A stretch of DNA of 64,000 nt, taken from positions 1,116,001 through 1,180,000 of the forward strand of contig OZ244914.1 of the NCBI GenBank assembly GCA_965221795.1. The letters are read 5' to 3'. Of this stretch, positions 9,282 through 18,706 are shown in pieces. The notes beneath the pieces were generated by a model. The model had not been told where the DNA came from, did not search any database, and saw only the letters and a list, made by a program, of their open reading frames with translations. Origin of the DNA: VYFG01 sp965221795. Its GTDB lineage: Bacteria; Pseudomonadota; Gammaproteobacteria; Arenicellales; Poriferihabitantaceae. The first letter of the stretch is position 1; the number at the start of each line of letters is the position of its first letter. Position numbers and translations under genes: made by a program.

Positions 9282-9583
9282 TTCCCCTGTCCCATTATCT
9301 GGTACTGGGTGCCATCCTGTTTGGCATCAGTGTGGTTGGCATCTTCCTGAATCGGAAGAATGTGGTCATTCTTCTCATGTCGATTGAATTGCTGCTGCTG
9401 GCCGTCAACATGAATTTTGTTGCCTTCTCCCACTACCTTGGGGACCCGTCAGGACAGGTGTTTGTCTTTTTCATTCTCACGGTGGCCGCCGCCGAGGCGG
9501 CGATTGGCTTGGCGATCCTGATTGTCCTGTTTCGCAGTCGACATACCATTAATGTGGAAGAACTCGATTCCCTGAAAGGTTGA
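9278..9583 (+). CDS. nuoK: NADH-quinone oxidoreductase subunit K
   Basis: ND4L-type membrane subunit, 101 residues, three hydrophobic helices. Conserved glutamates lie in the helices (MSIELLLLAVNMNFVAF and AAAEAAIGLAILIVLFR) and take part in the proton path in known complex I structures. The start overlaps nuoJ, and nuoL follows after 10 bases. Length and motifs are normal. Confidence 0.95.
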   Translation: MIPLSHYLVLGAILFGISVVGIFLNRKNVVILLMSIELLLLAVNMNFVAFSHYLGDPSGQVFVFFILTVAAAEAAIGLAILIVLFRSRHTINVEELDSLKG

Positions 9584-9593
9584 TCACATCTGC

Positions 9594-11558
9594 ATGAAGA
9601 CTGTCTATCTCGCCATTCCCCTGATCTGTCTGCTGGCATCTCTCATTGCCGGAATAGCGGGGCGAAAAATTGGTCGCACTGGGGCTCACCGGGTCACGAT
9701 CGGTGCGGTTGCAATCGCATTCCTGCTGTCGGTGCTGGTGTATTGGGATGTCAGTGCCGGCAATGTATTCAATGGCAACCTGTATGAATGGGCCATGAGC
9801 GGCGGGGTGTCGATGCAGATCGGTTTTCTGATCGACCCACTCTCCGCCACCTTGATGATTGTGGTCACCTTTGTCTCCCTGATGGTACATATCTACACCA
9901 TCGGATATATGCATGACGATCCTGGATATCAGCGCTTTTTCAGCTATATCTCGTTGTTCACATTCGCCATGCTGATGTTGGTAATGTCCAACAATTTCCT
10001 GCAACTGTTTTTTGGCTGGGAGGCGGTAGGGCTCGTTTCCTACCTGTTGATCGGCTTCTGGTATCAAAAAGATACCGCTATTTTTGCCAACATGAAAGCC
10101 TTCCTGGTCAATCGCGTAGGAGACTTCGGCTTCTTGTTGGGGCTGGCCGCTGTGCTATATCTCTTTCATTCACTCGACTATGCCACTGTTTTCTCTGCAG
10201 CACCGGCGGTTGCCCATCAGACACTGTCCAGTCCCTTGGGAGAATGGCACTGGATTACAGTGATCTGCCTGCTGTTGTTCGTAGGTGCCATGGGTAAATC
10301 CGCCCAGGTTCCCTTGCATGTCTGGCTACCGGACTCTATGGAGGGCCCAACGCCCATTTCCGCCCTGATCCATGCCGCAACGATGGTAACGGCGGGGATT
10401 TTTCTGGTCGCGCGTATGTCACCGCTGTATGAGCTTTCTGAAACCGCGTTGTCGGTGGTCATCATTATTGGTGCCACCACCGCCCTTTTAATGGCCCTGG
10501 TTGGTCTGGTGCAGAACGACATCAAGCGGGTCGTAGCCTACTCTACCCTGTCTCAGTTGGGCTACATGACGGTAGCCTTGGGAGTCTCTGCTTATGAATT
10601 GGCCATCTTCCATCTGGGAACTCATGCTTTTTTCAAGGCGCTGCTCTTCCTTGCTGCTGGTTCTGTCATCATCGCCATGCACCATGAACAGGACATGCGC
10701 AAGATGGGTGGACTGCGCCGTATCATGCCCGTCACCTATGCGACTTGCGTGATTGGCTCCCTGGCCCTTGCCGGGATTCCTCCATTCGCAGGATTCTTTT
10801 CCAAAGATGCCATTATTGAAGCGGTACATTTCAGCAACCTGATGGGTTCGGGGTACGCTTACCTGGCGATTCTGTCCGGTGTGTTCGTGACCGCTTTTTA
10901 CTCTTTCCGCCTCCTCTTCCTGACTTTCCATGGCCGCAATCGTGCTGACGAATCGACCCGAAACCATCTGCGTGAATCTCCTGGTGTGGTGACCTGGCCG
11001 CTGGTTATCCTGGCTTTCTTCTCGGTGGTAACCGGATTTCTCTTCCTTGGGCCGGTACTCGACGGTAGCCATTTTGGTCACTCAATTTTTGTCCTGCCAG
11101 AGCATGACACCGTCGCCGCCCTCTATGCGTCTCATCATCAAAAAATCGGCAGTGCCCTGATTGTTGATGTCATCGTGGAAGGCTTCTCGGCTGTACCACT
11201 CTGGCTGGCAGGGGCTGGCATCCTATCTGCCTGGTACTGCTATTGCCGGAATCCTGCCCTTCCTGGGCGGATTGCCACGGCACTGGCCCCTCTGACCCGT
11301 ACTCTGGAGCAGAAATACGGCTTCGACATTCTCTACCAGCGGCTGTTTGCGGACCGCAGTATTGCGGTTGGGCGATTCCTGTATAAGTACGCTGATGCTG
11401 GACTGATTGATGGAATCCTGGTCAACGGTTCGGCAAGAACGGTCCGCCTGTTCTCCGGCATGATGAGGGAAAGCCAGACTGGGAAGACCTTCCATTACGC
11501 ATTTGCCATGATGATCGGCCTTTTCTTCCTGATCACTTTTTTTGTCTGGTTACGCTAA
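9594..11558 (+). CDS. nuoL: NADH-quinone oxidoreductase subunit L
   Basis: Distal antiporter-like, proton-pumping subunit (ND5) with the long lateral C-terminal helix. The product is 654 residues and polytopic. It has the Proton_antipo core with the conserved Glu in FFGWEAVGLVSYLLIGFWY and the Lys-containing helices GKSAQVPLHVWLPDSMEGPT and QNDIKRVVAYSTLSQLGYM. The final hydrophobic segment (MMIGLFFLITFFVWLR) is the anchor of the lateral helix. It is followed by a 44-base gap before nuoM. Confidence 0.96.
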   Translation: MKTVYLAIPLICLLASLIAGIAGRKIGRTGAHRVTIGAVAIAFLLSVLVYWDVSAGNVFNGNLYEWAMSGGVSMQIGFLIDPLSATLMIVVTFVSLMVHIYTIGYMHDDPGYQRFFSYISLFTFAMLMLVMSNNFLQLFFGWEAVGLVSYLLIGFWYQKDTAIFANMKAFLVNRVGDFGFLLGLAAVLYLFHSLDYATVFSAAPAVAHQTLSSPLGEWHWITVICLLLFVGAMGKSAQVPLHVWLPDSMEGPTPISALIHAATMVTAGIFLVARMSPLYELSETALSVVIIIGATTALLMALVGLVQNDIKRVVAYSTLSQLGYMTVALGVSAYELAIFHLGTHAFFKALLFLAAGSVIIAMHHEQDMRKMGGLRRIMPVTYATCVIGSLALAGIPPFAGFFSKDAIIEAVHFSNLMGSGYAYLAILSGVFVTAFYSFRLLFLTFHGRNRADESTRNHLRESPGVVTWPLVILAFFSVVTGFLFLGPVLDGSHFGHSIFVLPEHDTVAALYASHHQKIGSALIVDVIVEGFSAVPLWLAGAGILSAWYCYCRNPALPGRIATALAPLTRTLEQKYGFDILYQRLFADRSIAVGRFLYKYADAGLIDGILVNGSARTVRLFSGMMRESQTGKTFHYAFAMMIGLFFLITFFVWLR

Positions 11559-11602
11559 CCCCCACGCCCGAATGGATGGATTCCTGACGCAACTTTCCTG
11601 CC

Positions 11603-13084
11603 ATGCAGAGTAATCTCCTTAGCATCCTGATCTGGTTGCCGATTCTGGCCGGGATCCTGATTCTCTTCACTGGCACAGATGAACGTGCACCAGTGGTCCG
11701 GAAAATGGCCTTGTGTTTCTCGCTCCTGGTATTTGTCCTCAGCCTCCCGCTCTGGGCTGGTTTTGACAAGAGCACACCGGGGATGCAGTTTATGGAGCAT
11801 CGAAGCTGGATCGAAGCCTTCCATATTCACTATTCGCTGGGTGTGGATGGCATTTCCATGCCCTTGATCCTGCTGACGACAGCACTCACGGTGATTGTGA
11901 TCATTGCCGGCTGGGAAGTTATCCAGGAAAGCGTGGCCCAATACATGGCTGCATTCCTGATCATGGAAGGAGTCATGATTGGAGTCTTTGCGGCTTTGGA
12001 TGCCATCCTCTTCTATATCCTATGGGAAGCCATGCTGATCCCGATGTTTCTCATCATCGGCATCTGGGGCGGGCCCAATCGAATCTACGCCACGATCAAG
12101 TTCTTTCTCTATACACTGCTGGGCTCCCTGCTGATGCTGGTGGCATTCCTGTACCTCTATAATGCCAGCGGTGGAAGCTTCCGTATTCTCGACTATCATG
12201 CCCTCCCACTCGGACTGAACGCACAGATTCTGATTTTTCTGGCTTTTTTCGCGGCGTTTGCGGTCAAGGTACCGATGTTTCCAGTTCACACCTGGCTCCC
12301 CGATGCACACGTGGAGGCCCCTACCGGTGGATCGGTCATCCTGGCTGCAATCATGCTGAAAATGGGTGGGTATGGCTTCCTGCGTTTCAGCCTGCCCATC
12401 ACGCCGGACGCCAGTCATGAACTGGCTCTCTTCATGATCGTACTTTCCCTCATCGCCGTAGTGTATATTGCGCTGGTGGCCTTGGTGCAGGGCGATATGA
12501 AAAAGCTCATCGCCTACTCCTCGATCTCGCATATGGGATTTGTCACCCTGGGCATGTTCGTGTTCAATAGCCAAGGGGTAGAAGGCGCGATGATGCAGAT
12601 GATCTCCCATGGATTCATCTCAGGGGCCCTGTTTCTCTGTGTGGGGGTGCTATATGATCGGCTCCATTCAAGGGAAATCGCCACCTATGGCGGGGTTGCG
12701 ACCCCCATGCCGACTTTTGCGGCCTTTGCCGTGTTGTTTGCCATGGCCAATGCCGGCTTGCCCGGAACCTCCGGTTTCGTGGGTGAGTTTCTCGTGATCA
12801 TGGGATCCTTCCAGATCAATGCCTGGTACGCCACCATCGCCGCACTGACCCTGATTTTTGGTGCCGCCTATACCCTGTGGATGGTGAAGCGGGTAATCTA
12901 TGGTCCAGTGACTCGTGATGCCGTCGCTGGACTGAAGGATATCAATAACCGGGAGATCCTGATGCTGGCACTGCTGGCGGGGATAGTGCTGTGGATCGGG
13001 ATATGGCCCAACCCGATCCTTGACGTTATGCATGCCACGGTCGACCACTTGTTGCAACACGTGTCTGTCTCCAAGCTGCCATGA
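11603..13084 (+). CDS. nuoM: NADH-quinone oxidoreductase subunit M
   Basis: Second antiporter-like proton-pumping subunit (ND4). The 493-residue, polytopic product carries the conserved Glu in ILWEAMLIPMFLIIGIWGG, the Lys helix AVKVPMFPVHTWLPDAHVEA and the GDMKKLIAYSSISHMGFV discontinuous helix. The length is normal. Its stop overlaps the ATG of nuoN. Confidence 0.96.
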   Translation: MQSNLLSILIWLPILAGILILFTGTDERAPVVRKMALCFSLLVFVLSLPLWAGFDKSTPGMQFMEHRSWIEAFHIHYSLGVDGISMPLILLTTALTVIVIIAGWEVIQESVAQYMAAFLIMEGVMIGVFAALDAILFYILWEAMLIPMFLIIGIWGGPNRIYATIKFFLYTLLGSLLMLVAFLYLYNASGGSFRILDYHALPLGLNAQILIFLAFFAAFAVKVPMFPVHTWLPDAHVEAPTGGSVILAAIMLKMGGYGFLRFSLPITPDASHELALFMIVLSLIAVVYIALVALVQGDMKKLIAYSSISHMGFVTLGMFVFNSQGVEGAMMQMISHGFISGALFLCVGVLYDRLHSREIATYGGVATPMPTFAAFAVLFAMANAGLPGTSGFVGEFLVIMGSFQINAWYATIAALTLIFGAAYTLWMVKRVIYGPVTRDAVAGLKDINNREILMLALLAGIVLWIGIWPNPILDVMHATVDHLLQHVSVSKLP

Positions 13085-14532
13085 ATCTCGTGACCCTGAA
13101 TGCTGCCCTGGCTATCCCGGAAATCATTGTAGGCGGGCTCGCCTGCCTGATTCTGGTTGTGCCCCTTTACATGCGCAAGAGGGTTGGCGTTTCGGTTGCA
13201 TACTCCCTTTCCCTGATGACCCTGATCCTGGCCGCAGTTCATATTGCCATGGATTTCAGCACCGCTCCGGCCACCGCATTCCACAACATGTTCGTGGATG
13301 ATGCCCTGTCAGACCTGCTCAAGATTGCCATCTGCCTGATCTCCGCCGGTGCTTTTGTCTACAGCCAACGATACAATCAGGACCGCAACCTGAACCAGCC
13401 GGAATATTATGTCCTCGGACTGTTCAGCGTATTGGGAATGATGGTCATGGCATCGGCCAATCATCTGCTGACGCTCTATTTGGGACTCGAATTGATGAGC
13501 TTGTGCCTCTACGCCATGATCGCTTTTTTCCGCGACGATCGACTGGCAGTGGAGTCGGCCATGAAATATTTCGTGCTCGGTGCCTTGGCATCCAGTGTGT
13601 TGTTGTATGGAATGTCCCTGTTGTATGGACTGACCGGCTCACTGGAGCTCGCTGTGATCCGGAAATCACTTTCGGGAACCACCCAAGACAATGTAGCCGT
13701 GGCTCTTGCGGTGGTGTTCATTGTGGTTGCCTTGGCGTTCAAGTTGGGCGCGGTACCTTTCCACATGTGGGTTCCGGATGTATATCAGGGTGCGCCCACC
13801 TCGACTACTGCCTTTTTGGGTGCCGCACCGAAAATTGCCGCGTTTTCTATTACAGTCCGGCTTCTGGTGGGGGGGCTGGAAGACCTCGTTGGCATGTGGC
13901 AGCAAATGCTGATTCTCATTGCAGTCCTGTCCATTATTGCTGGCAATATCATCGCGATTGCGCAAACGAATCTCAAACGTATGTTGGCCTATTCCACCAT
14001 TTCCCACATGGGATTTTTCCTGTGTGGCATGCTGGCGGGAACCGATGGCGGGTACAGTGCCGCCCTGTTTTACGTTCTGGTGTATGCCACGATGAGTCTT
14101 GCTGCGTTCGGCATCATTCTCTATCTCGCTGGCAGACATCATGAATCGGATCAGTTGGACGACCTCAAGGGGCTGAACCGACGCAGTCCCTGGACCGCTT
14201 TTCTGCTACTAATTCTGATGTTTTCAATGGCCGGCGTTCCGCCCACGGCAGGTTTCTTTGCCAAACTCTCCGTGATCCAGGCATTGGTGAACGCCAATCT
14301 GATCTGGGTCGCTGCGATAGTCGTAGTCTTTGCGGTGGTCGGAGCGTTTTACTATCTGCGTATCATCAAACTGGCATATTTTGACTCTCCGGCATCCGAG
14401 CTACCGGTGCCGACATATGCTGGCATGAGCACCGTACTAACTATCCATATCCTGCTGATCGTCGCCATCTTACCTTGGATCGGGAGCCTGTTGGCCCTTT
14501 GCGCAGTCGCCATACAACAGTTTGCGGTCTGA
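13081..14532 (+). CDS. nuoN: NADH-quinone oxidoreductase subunit N
   Basis: Third antiporter-like proton-pumping subunit (ND2), last gene of the nuo operon. The 483-residue, polytopic product has the conserved Glu in LYLGLELMSLCLYAMIAF, the Lys helix KLGAVPFHMWVPDVYQGAPT and the TNLKRMLAYSTISHMGFF helix. It overlaps nuoM by four bases. I saw no convincing intrinsic terminator in the 180 bases between its stop and the left end of the IS5 relic. Confidence 0.96.
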   Translation: MNLVTLNAALAIPEIIVGGLACLILVVPLYMRKRVGVSVAYSLSLMTLILAAVHIAMDFSTAPATAFHNMFVDDALSDLLKIAICLISAGAFVYSQRYNQDRNLNQPEYYVLGLFSVLGMMVMASANHLLTLYLGLELMSLCLYAMIAFFRDDRLAVESAMKYFVLGALASSVLLYGMSLLYGLTGSLELAVIRKSLSGTTQDNVAVALAVVFIVVALAFKLGAVPFHMWVPDVYQGAPTSTTAFLGAAPKIAAFSITVRLLVGGLEDLVGMWQQMLILIAVLSIIAGNIIAIAQTNLKRMLAYSTISHMGFFLCGMLAGTDGGYSAALFYVLVYATMSLAAFGIILYLAGRHHESDQLDDLKGLNRRSPWTAFLLLILMFSMAGVPPTAGFFAKLSVIQALVNANLIWVAAIVVVFAVVGAFYYLRIIKLAYFDSPASELPVPTYAGMSTVLTIHILLIVAILPWIGSLLALCAVAIQQFAV

Positions 14533-14711
14533 GCCAGATGACCGGTAGACCAGAATAAGGGTTGGTTGACTCCCGAAGCTTGGGGGGCAATGTTCTACGA
14601 CTCGACTATCCCGCAGCCGATCAATTCGAGCGAATACAGGCGACATAAGCTGATCATCTCGGAAACAATTGGTCATGTTGTCTGGAGCACCTCTCGATTA
14701 TGCTTATAGAG

Positions 14712-15872
14712 TATATAGTCGGCCCTGAAAAAAAACCTGTTTCAGGTGGCCGCAAGCACCCGCGGTGAGACACTGCCCAACTCGGAGGCCGGCAGTTTCC
14801 ATCGCCCCGTCGTCCCCGGGCGCTCCTGGGCCCTCAAAACGTCGCAAATGCGGCCTCCAAGGCCCCCAAATCCAGCGACCCCAAAACCGCAGCGGACGGA
14901 GGATCCGCCGCCGGTGGTGACCGGCACCGCACCGCCGTACCTTCCTCCGGTCGCCCTCCCTTCCCGGGAGCCCGTTCCTTCCCAGATGGCCATCCGATTT
15001 CCGATGACCGATCACGGGCTCCATCGCCTGCCGCCGCCGGCACTGCTTCCGCCGTCGGGTCACGAGGCCCCGCCGCTGCCCGGACCGGGATCCGGAAGCC
15101 TCACCCTCGCCATGTCCCCGGTACCCGCGGTCCACGAATACCTCATCCATCGACCGCCCCGACCGGCGTCGCGCTGGCGCCACTTCCCCTCATACCGCGG
15201 GCACCGTTTCACCCGCCGCACCCGGGAACGATTCCACCGCTGGCCGTCGGTCGGAAAGGTTACCGCCCGGCCCGGCACGGTCGTATCGACCGTCACCCGC
15301 CGCCACGCCCGCGGCTTCCCGGTGCCGCTCGTAAGACCGGCATCGATCGTCGCTGGAAGGACCCACTCGGCCCCGGCCGTCCCGATGCGCGGGCGACACC
15401 GCGTCCGGCGGCTCGGGTCGATCGGCGCATGGGGCGGGCAATAGTCCTCGCCGCAAAAGGACTGCCCGTACGGATTCTCCCCCCAACCGGCGACCACCGC
15501 CTCGTCCGAGAGTGGGTGCACCGGCTGGAGAGACTCCCGCCCGACCATCCCACGCGTGGGCTGGCCGGGACTACCACGGTCGGGGGCGTACCGCACACCG
15601 AAGGTCTCGTCGCATCGGGACCCGTTCAGGATCCCGGCCAGGCGAACCCGCGCATGACGCGGATCCAGCCGGTTTTGCAGGCGATTTCGGAACCGATCGT
15701 GGGATTCGGTACCCGCACAGGGTCCGGGACGCAGGTGGTCCTCGGAAATGGCAAGGAAGGGAGCGTCCATGAGTCCAGATCCGGCCATTGGAATCCATAC
15801 TTTCAGGGAATAGATTTCAGCATATTCAGATCGTGACCGATGAATTTGGGGTTTTTCAGGATCGACTATATA
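14712..15872 (-). mobile_element. Decayed IS5-family insertion sequence with both terminal repeats
   Basis: The ends are recognisable inverted repeats: TATATAGTCGGCCCTGAAAA at 14712-14731, and on the other strand TATATAGTCGATCCTGAAAA reading leftward from 15872, differing at two positions. The flanking TATA may be a target duplication, but because it is palindromic it cannot be separated from the repeat ends. The interior is visibly more GC-rich than its neighbours and carries a broken minus-strand transposase. A second, shorter relative ends at about 28805 with nearly the same terminus (TAGCCGACCCTGAAAAA). Confidence 0.8.
14740..15800 (-). pseudogene. IS5-family transposase, internally deleted and frameshifted
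   Basis: The N-terminal half reads in one minus frame (about 15800 to 15200). It carries the family's LSDEAVVAGWGENPYGQSFC block, then PIDPSRRTRCRPRIG, then VDTTVPGRAVTFPTD, which includes the first catalytic Asp region. The C-terminal part, in another frame (about 15140 to 14800), has VFVDRGYRGHG and AMEPVIGHRKSDGHLGRN, the DDE tail with the final Glu. The 150 or so residues that normally separate these blocks are missing, so the element cannot encode an active enzyme. Family assignment is from memory of IS5 transposases. Confidence 0.8.
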
Positions 15873-16269
15873 GCCGGTTGGTGATATGTCAGTTCTCGGA
15901 TAGTAGAGTCCTCGGCTTTTGGACGATCCTTCCGGGAACCTCGTAGCCAGAAGCTCTGAATACTGTCGACCGGCAGGAGGGGGCCCTTCGCCGTACATTC
16001 GAGTACGATCGGAAATTCGATCTGAGTCCAGACTGAATATGCTTAGCGGGAATCGCTGTGAGTTCTGTATGGTCCTGCCTCGGCTGGCAATTGATTAGAG
16101 GACGACTGCCCGGCGCACCAAATGACCCAAGCCATGGATGCCTTCTGATGGGTCCGCCGGCCCACCATCACCTAGAGCCGTGTTTCGAGAAGAAGTAACT
16201 TGCTGAAAGTTAGGGTGAAGCAGATCGGATAATTCCCGGGTAGAGTCGGAAAATGCGATGGAGGGCTCT
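15873..16269. other. Intergenic stretch without a recognisable gene
   Basis: About 400 bases between the right end of the IS5 relic and the ftsY stop. I see no coding signal, tRNA or clear terminator. It may contain the remains of the sequence that separated nuoN from ftsY before the insertion. Confidence 0.5.
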
Positions 16270-17268
16270 TCAGAAACCGGACTCATTCAATGGGTCCGGC
16301 AGCAGTGCCTCCACAAACTCGGCTGCATCAAATACACGCAAATCGTCCAACCGTTCTCCTGTTCCAAGATACCGAATGGGGATCCGGTACTTCTCGGCAA
16401 GGGCCAGTAGGATTCCCCCCTTGGCGGTGCCGTCCAATTTGGTGACACAGACCCCCGTCAGATTCACGACTTCATGAAAACGTTCCACTTGGGAAAGGAC
16501 ATTCTGTCCATTTCCGGCATCCACGGTCAACCAGAGCTGATCCGGAACCGAAGCATCGCTCTTGCTCAGAACCCGCTTGACCTTTTTCAGCTGTTCCATC
16601 AGGTCTCCGTGAGTATGCTGACGCCCTGCTGTGTCCACCAAGAGCAGCGTCATGTTCCGAGCGGTCGCCGAACTGTAAGCATCAAAGGCGACGGCAGCGG
16701 CGTCTCCCCCCTGCGCCTGCGCCACCACAGGCACATCCAGCTGCTGCCCCCAAGTCTGCAACTGCTCAATTGCAGCCGCACGGAAGGTATCGCAAGCGGC
16801 AAACATCACCCGGGCACCTCCTGCCTGAAAATAGGCCCCTATCTTGGCCAGTGTCGTGGTCTTGCCGACCCCATTGACCCCGACCATCAGGATGACCAAG
16901 GGCCGGTCCTGCGGAAACGCCAGCGGCCCTGGCTGACAGGGTGCCAGCAATGCCGTCAGGATGGTCCGCAGACTCTGACGCAAGGTGAATGAATCACGGA
17001 TCCGGTTCTGTCGGGCCTCTTCCCGCAGATGCCCAATAATTTTCTGGCTAGCCATCACGCCCACATCCGCCATCAGCAACTGATCCTCCAGTTCCTCAAA
17101 GACAGACTCATCTACCTGTACACCGCGAAACAGGGTAGCGATTCCGCCAAACAGGCCTTGTCTGGTCCGGGCAAGCCGGGTGAACAACCCACGGCCTGCC
17201 GAAGGGTCGCGACGATCTTCTTTTTCCGACAGGCCGTTGTCCGCATTTCGGGAAAAAAAGTGCTTCAT
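16270..17268 (-). CDS. ftsY: Signal recognition particle receptor FtsY
   Basis: GTPase that docks ribosome-SRP complexes at the inner membrane for co-translational insertion. The 332-residue product has a short N-terminal A region (about 45 residues), a four-helix N domain and the SRP G domain: G1 GVNGVGKTTT at 130-139, DTAGR at 212-216 and TKLDG at 276-280. The A region is much shorter than in E. coli, as in many other bacteria. It is divergent from rsmD with 70 bases between them, a usual arrangement in gammaproteobacteria. Confidence 0.96.
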   Translation of the reverse strand: MKHFFSRNADNGLSEKEDRRDPSAGRGLFTRLARTRQGLFGGIATLFRGVQVDESVFEELEDQLLMADVGVMASQKIIGHLREEARQNRIRDSFTLRQSLRTILTALLAPCQPGPLAFPQDRPLVILMVGVNGVGKTTTLAKIGAYFQAGGARVMFAACDTFRAAAIEQLQTWGQQLDVPVVAQAQGGDAAAVAFDAYSSATARNMTLLLVDTAGRQHTHGDLMEQLKKVKRVLSKSDASVPDQLWLTVDAGNGQNVLSQVERFHEVVNLTGVCVTKLDGTAKGGILLALAEKYRIPIRYLGTGERLDDLRVFDAAEFVEALLPDPLNESGF

Positions 17269-17338
17269 GGGCTATGGCCGAACTGTCTCGAATTGATGGA
17301 GCCGATATCGTATCATCATTGATGTCCGTTCACCCAAT

Positions 17339-17941
17339 GTGAAACATGTGAAAAAGAATCCAACTCGGCACCGGGGCGAAATCCGGATCATCGGTGGCCG
17401 ATGGCGCCACCGACGATTGGAATTTCCCGCCCTGCCCTCGTTGCGGCCGTCTCCAGATGCCGTTCGGGAACGAGTGTTCAATTGGCTTCAGCATGACATC
17501 GCAGACAGCCGTTGCCTGGATCTGTTTGCCGGTAGCGGTGCGTTCGGACTGGAGGCGGCTTCACGCGGTGCGCGGGAAGTAGCACTGGTGGAATCCGATC
17601 CAATGGCATCTGATCATCTGATCCGCAATGTAGAACGGCTGGATGCCAGCCAATTTGTCCGGGTCATCCAGACCCCTGTGGAGCAGTTTCTGCGATCCTG
17701 CCCGTCGATATTTGATATAGTATTTATGGATCCTCCCTTTACCACTAACCTGATCGGCCCCACTTGCCGGATGTTATCCCGGAACCGATGGATCACGTCG
17801 GATGCCTTCCTGTACATCGAAAGTCCAGCAACCAAAGGAGAATTACCCGTGTGGTCCGGCTGGCGTATGATCCGGAAGAAAACCCATGGTGCCGTCCGAT
17901 CCACCCTTTTTTGCCGACAGTCCCACCCGAATGAACCCTAA
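17339..17941 (+). CDS. rsmD: 16S rRNA (guanine966-N2)-methyltransferase
   Basis: S-adenosylmethionine-dependent enzyme that methylates G966 of 16S rRNA during 30S assembly. The 200-residue product contains the SAM loop DLFAGSGAFGLEAASRGA and the catalytic N-methyltransferase motif DPPF (VFMDPPF), with the typical IRIIGGRWRHRRL N-terminus. The start is GTG at 17339; GTG 17348 is an alternative. Its last 11 bases overlap coaD, which suggests coupled translation. Confidence 0.94.
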   Translation: MKHVKKNPTRHRGEIRIIGGRWRHRRLEFPALPSLRPSPDAVRERVFNWLQHDIADSRCLDLFAGSGAFGLEAASRGAREVALVESDPMASDHLIRNVERLDASQFVRVIQTPVEQFLRSCPSIFDIVFMDPPFTTNLIGPTCRMLSRNRWITSDAFLYIESPATKGELPVWSGWRMIRKKTHGAVRSTLFCRQSHPNEP

Positions 17942-18419
17942 AACCGCTATCTACGCGGGCACCTTTGACCCTATCACCAATGGGCACAGTGATTTGGCCA
18001 CTCGCAGTGCGAGAATGTTTGACCGAGTCATCCTGGCCATCGCGGAAAATCCCGACAAGCGTCCCCTGTTCAGTCTCGACCAGCGAGTAGAGTTAGCCAG
18101 CGAGGTGCTGGCATCCATCCCTAATGTCGAGGTCATGCGGTTCTCGGGATTGCTGATTGATTTCGCCCAGAAAATGGAAGCTCATGTCATCCTGAGGGGC
18201 TTGCGGGCAGTATCGGATTTCGAGTTCGAGTTCCAACTGGCTTCTATGAACCGCAGCCTCGACAGGGAAATGGAAACGGTTTTCCTGACCCCCTCGGTAC
18301 GTTATACTTTTGTGTCGGCTTCCTTGGTCAAGGAAGTGGCCCGTTATGGAGGCAATGTGTCTGGTTTTGTTCACCCGGCAGTGCAGCAGGCATTGAAACT
18401 GGCGTTCAACCTTCCCTGA
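17931..18419 (+). CDS. coaD: Phosphopantetheine adenylyltransferase
   Basis: Fourth step of coenzyme A synthesis, transferring AMP from ATP to 4'-phosphopantetheine. The chosen ATG at 17931 gives 162 residues, the usual length, and starts directly before the nucleotidyltransferase motif AGTFDPITNGH. The second ATP-binding region is YTFVSASLVKEVARYGG, a variant of the common SSSxVRE. An ORF extension back to 17886 is only overlap with rsmD. The order rsmD-coaD-ferredoxin is common in gammaproteobacteria. Confidence 0.96.
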   Translation: MNPKTAIYAGTFDPITNGHSDLATRSARMFDRVILAIAENPDKRPLFSLDQRVELASEVLASIPNVEVMRFSGLLIDFAQKMEAHVILRGLRAVSDFEFEFQLASMNRSLDREMETVFLTPSVRYTFVSASLVKEVARYGGNVSGFVHPAVQQALKLAFNLP

Positions 18420-18439
18420 ACATTTGCGAATTCATCGAC

Positions 18440-18706
18440 ATGGCACTATATATCACCACCGAATGCATCAACTGTGATGTCTGTGAACCGGAATGCCCCA
18501 ATAATGCCATTTTCCCCGGAGATCAGATCTACCAGATTGACTGGACCCGTTGCACCGAATGCATGGGGCACTTCGAGACCAGCCAATGTGTGGAAGTGTG
18601 TCCGGTAGACTGTATTCCGGTCGACCCAACGCATGTGGAATCCCGCGAAGTCTTGCGAAAAAAATACCTTCATTTGATGCAGGAGGGGCGGTCTTCAGTC
18701 TGCTGA
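18440..18706 (+). CDS. YfhL-type 2[4Fe-4S] ferredoxin
   Basis: Small electron carrier of 88 residues. The first cluster motif is CINCDVCEPECP (C-x2-C-x2-C-x3-C). The second is CTEC followed by an 8-residue insertion before CVEVCP, which is the Alvin/YfhL ferredoxin pattern and is linked to unusually low or split redox potentials in that family. The N-terminus MALYITTECINC matches YfhL closely. The gene lies 20 bases after coaD and is probably co-transcribed with it. Its redox partners cannot be seen. Confidence 0.93.
   Translation: MALYITTECINCDVCEPECPNNAIFPGDQIYQIDWTRCTECMGHFETSQCVEVCPVDCIPVDPTHVESREVLRKKYLHLMQEGRSSVC

Noticed and set aside
11223..11495. Minus-strand ORFs inside nuoL and other nuo genes
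   Set aside because: Shadows of strongly conserved complex I genes, with no motifs of their own.
14746..15444. 232-codon plus ORF in the GC-rich IS relic
   Set aside because: Proline/arginine-rich shadow of the transposase strand, no ribosome binding site and no motif.
15060..15998. 312-codon minus ORF as a novel gene
   Set aside because: It carries IS5 transposase N-terminal motifs in part and runs across the terminal repeat of the element. It is a decayed transposase frame.
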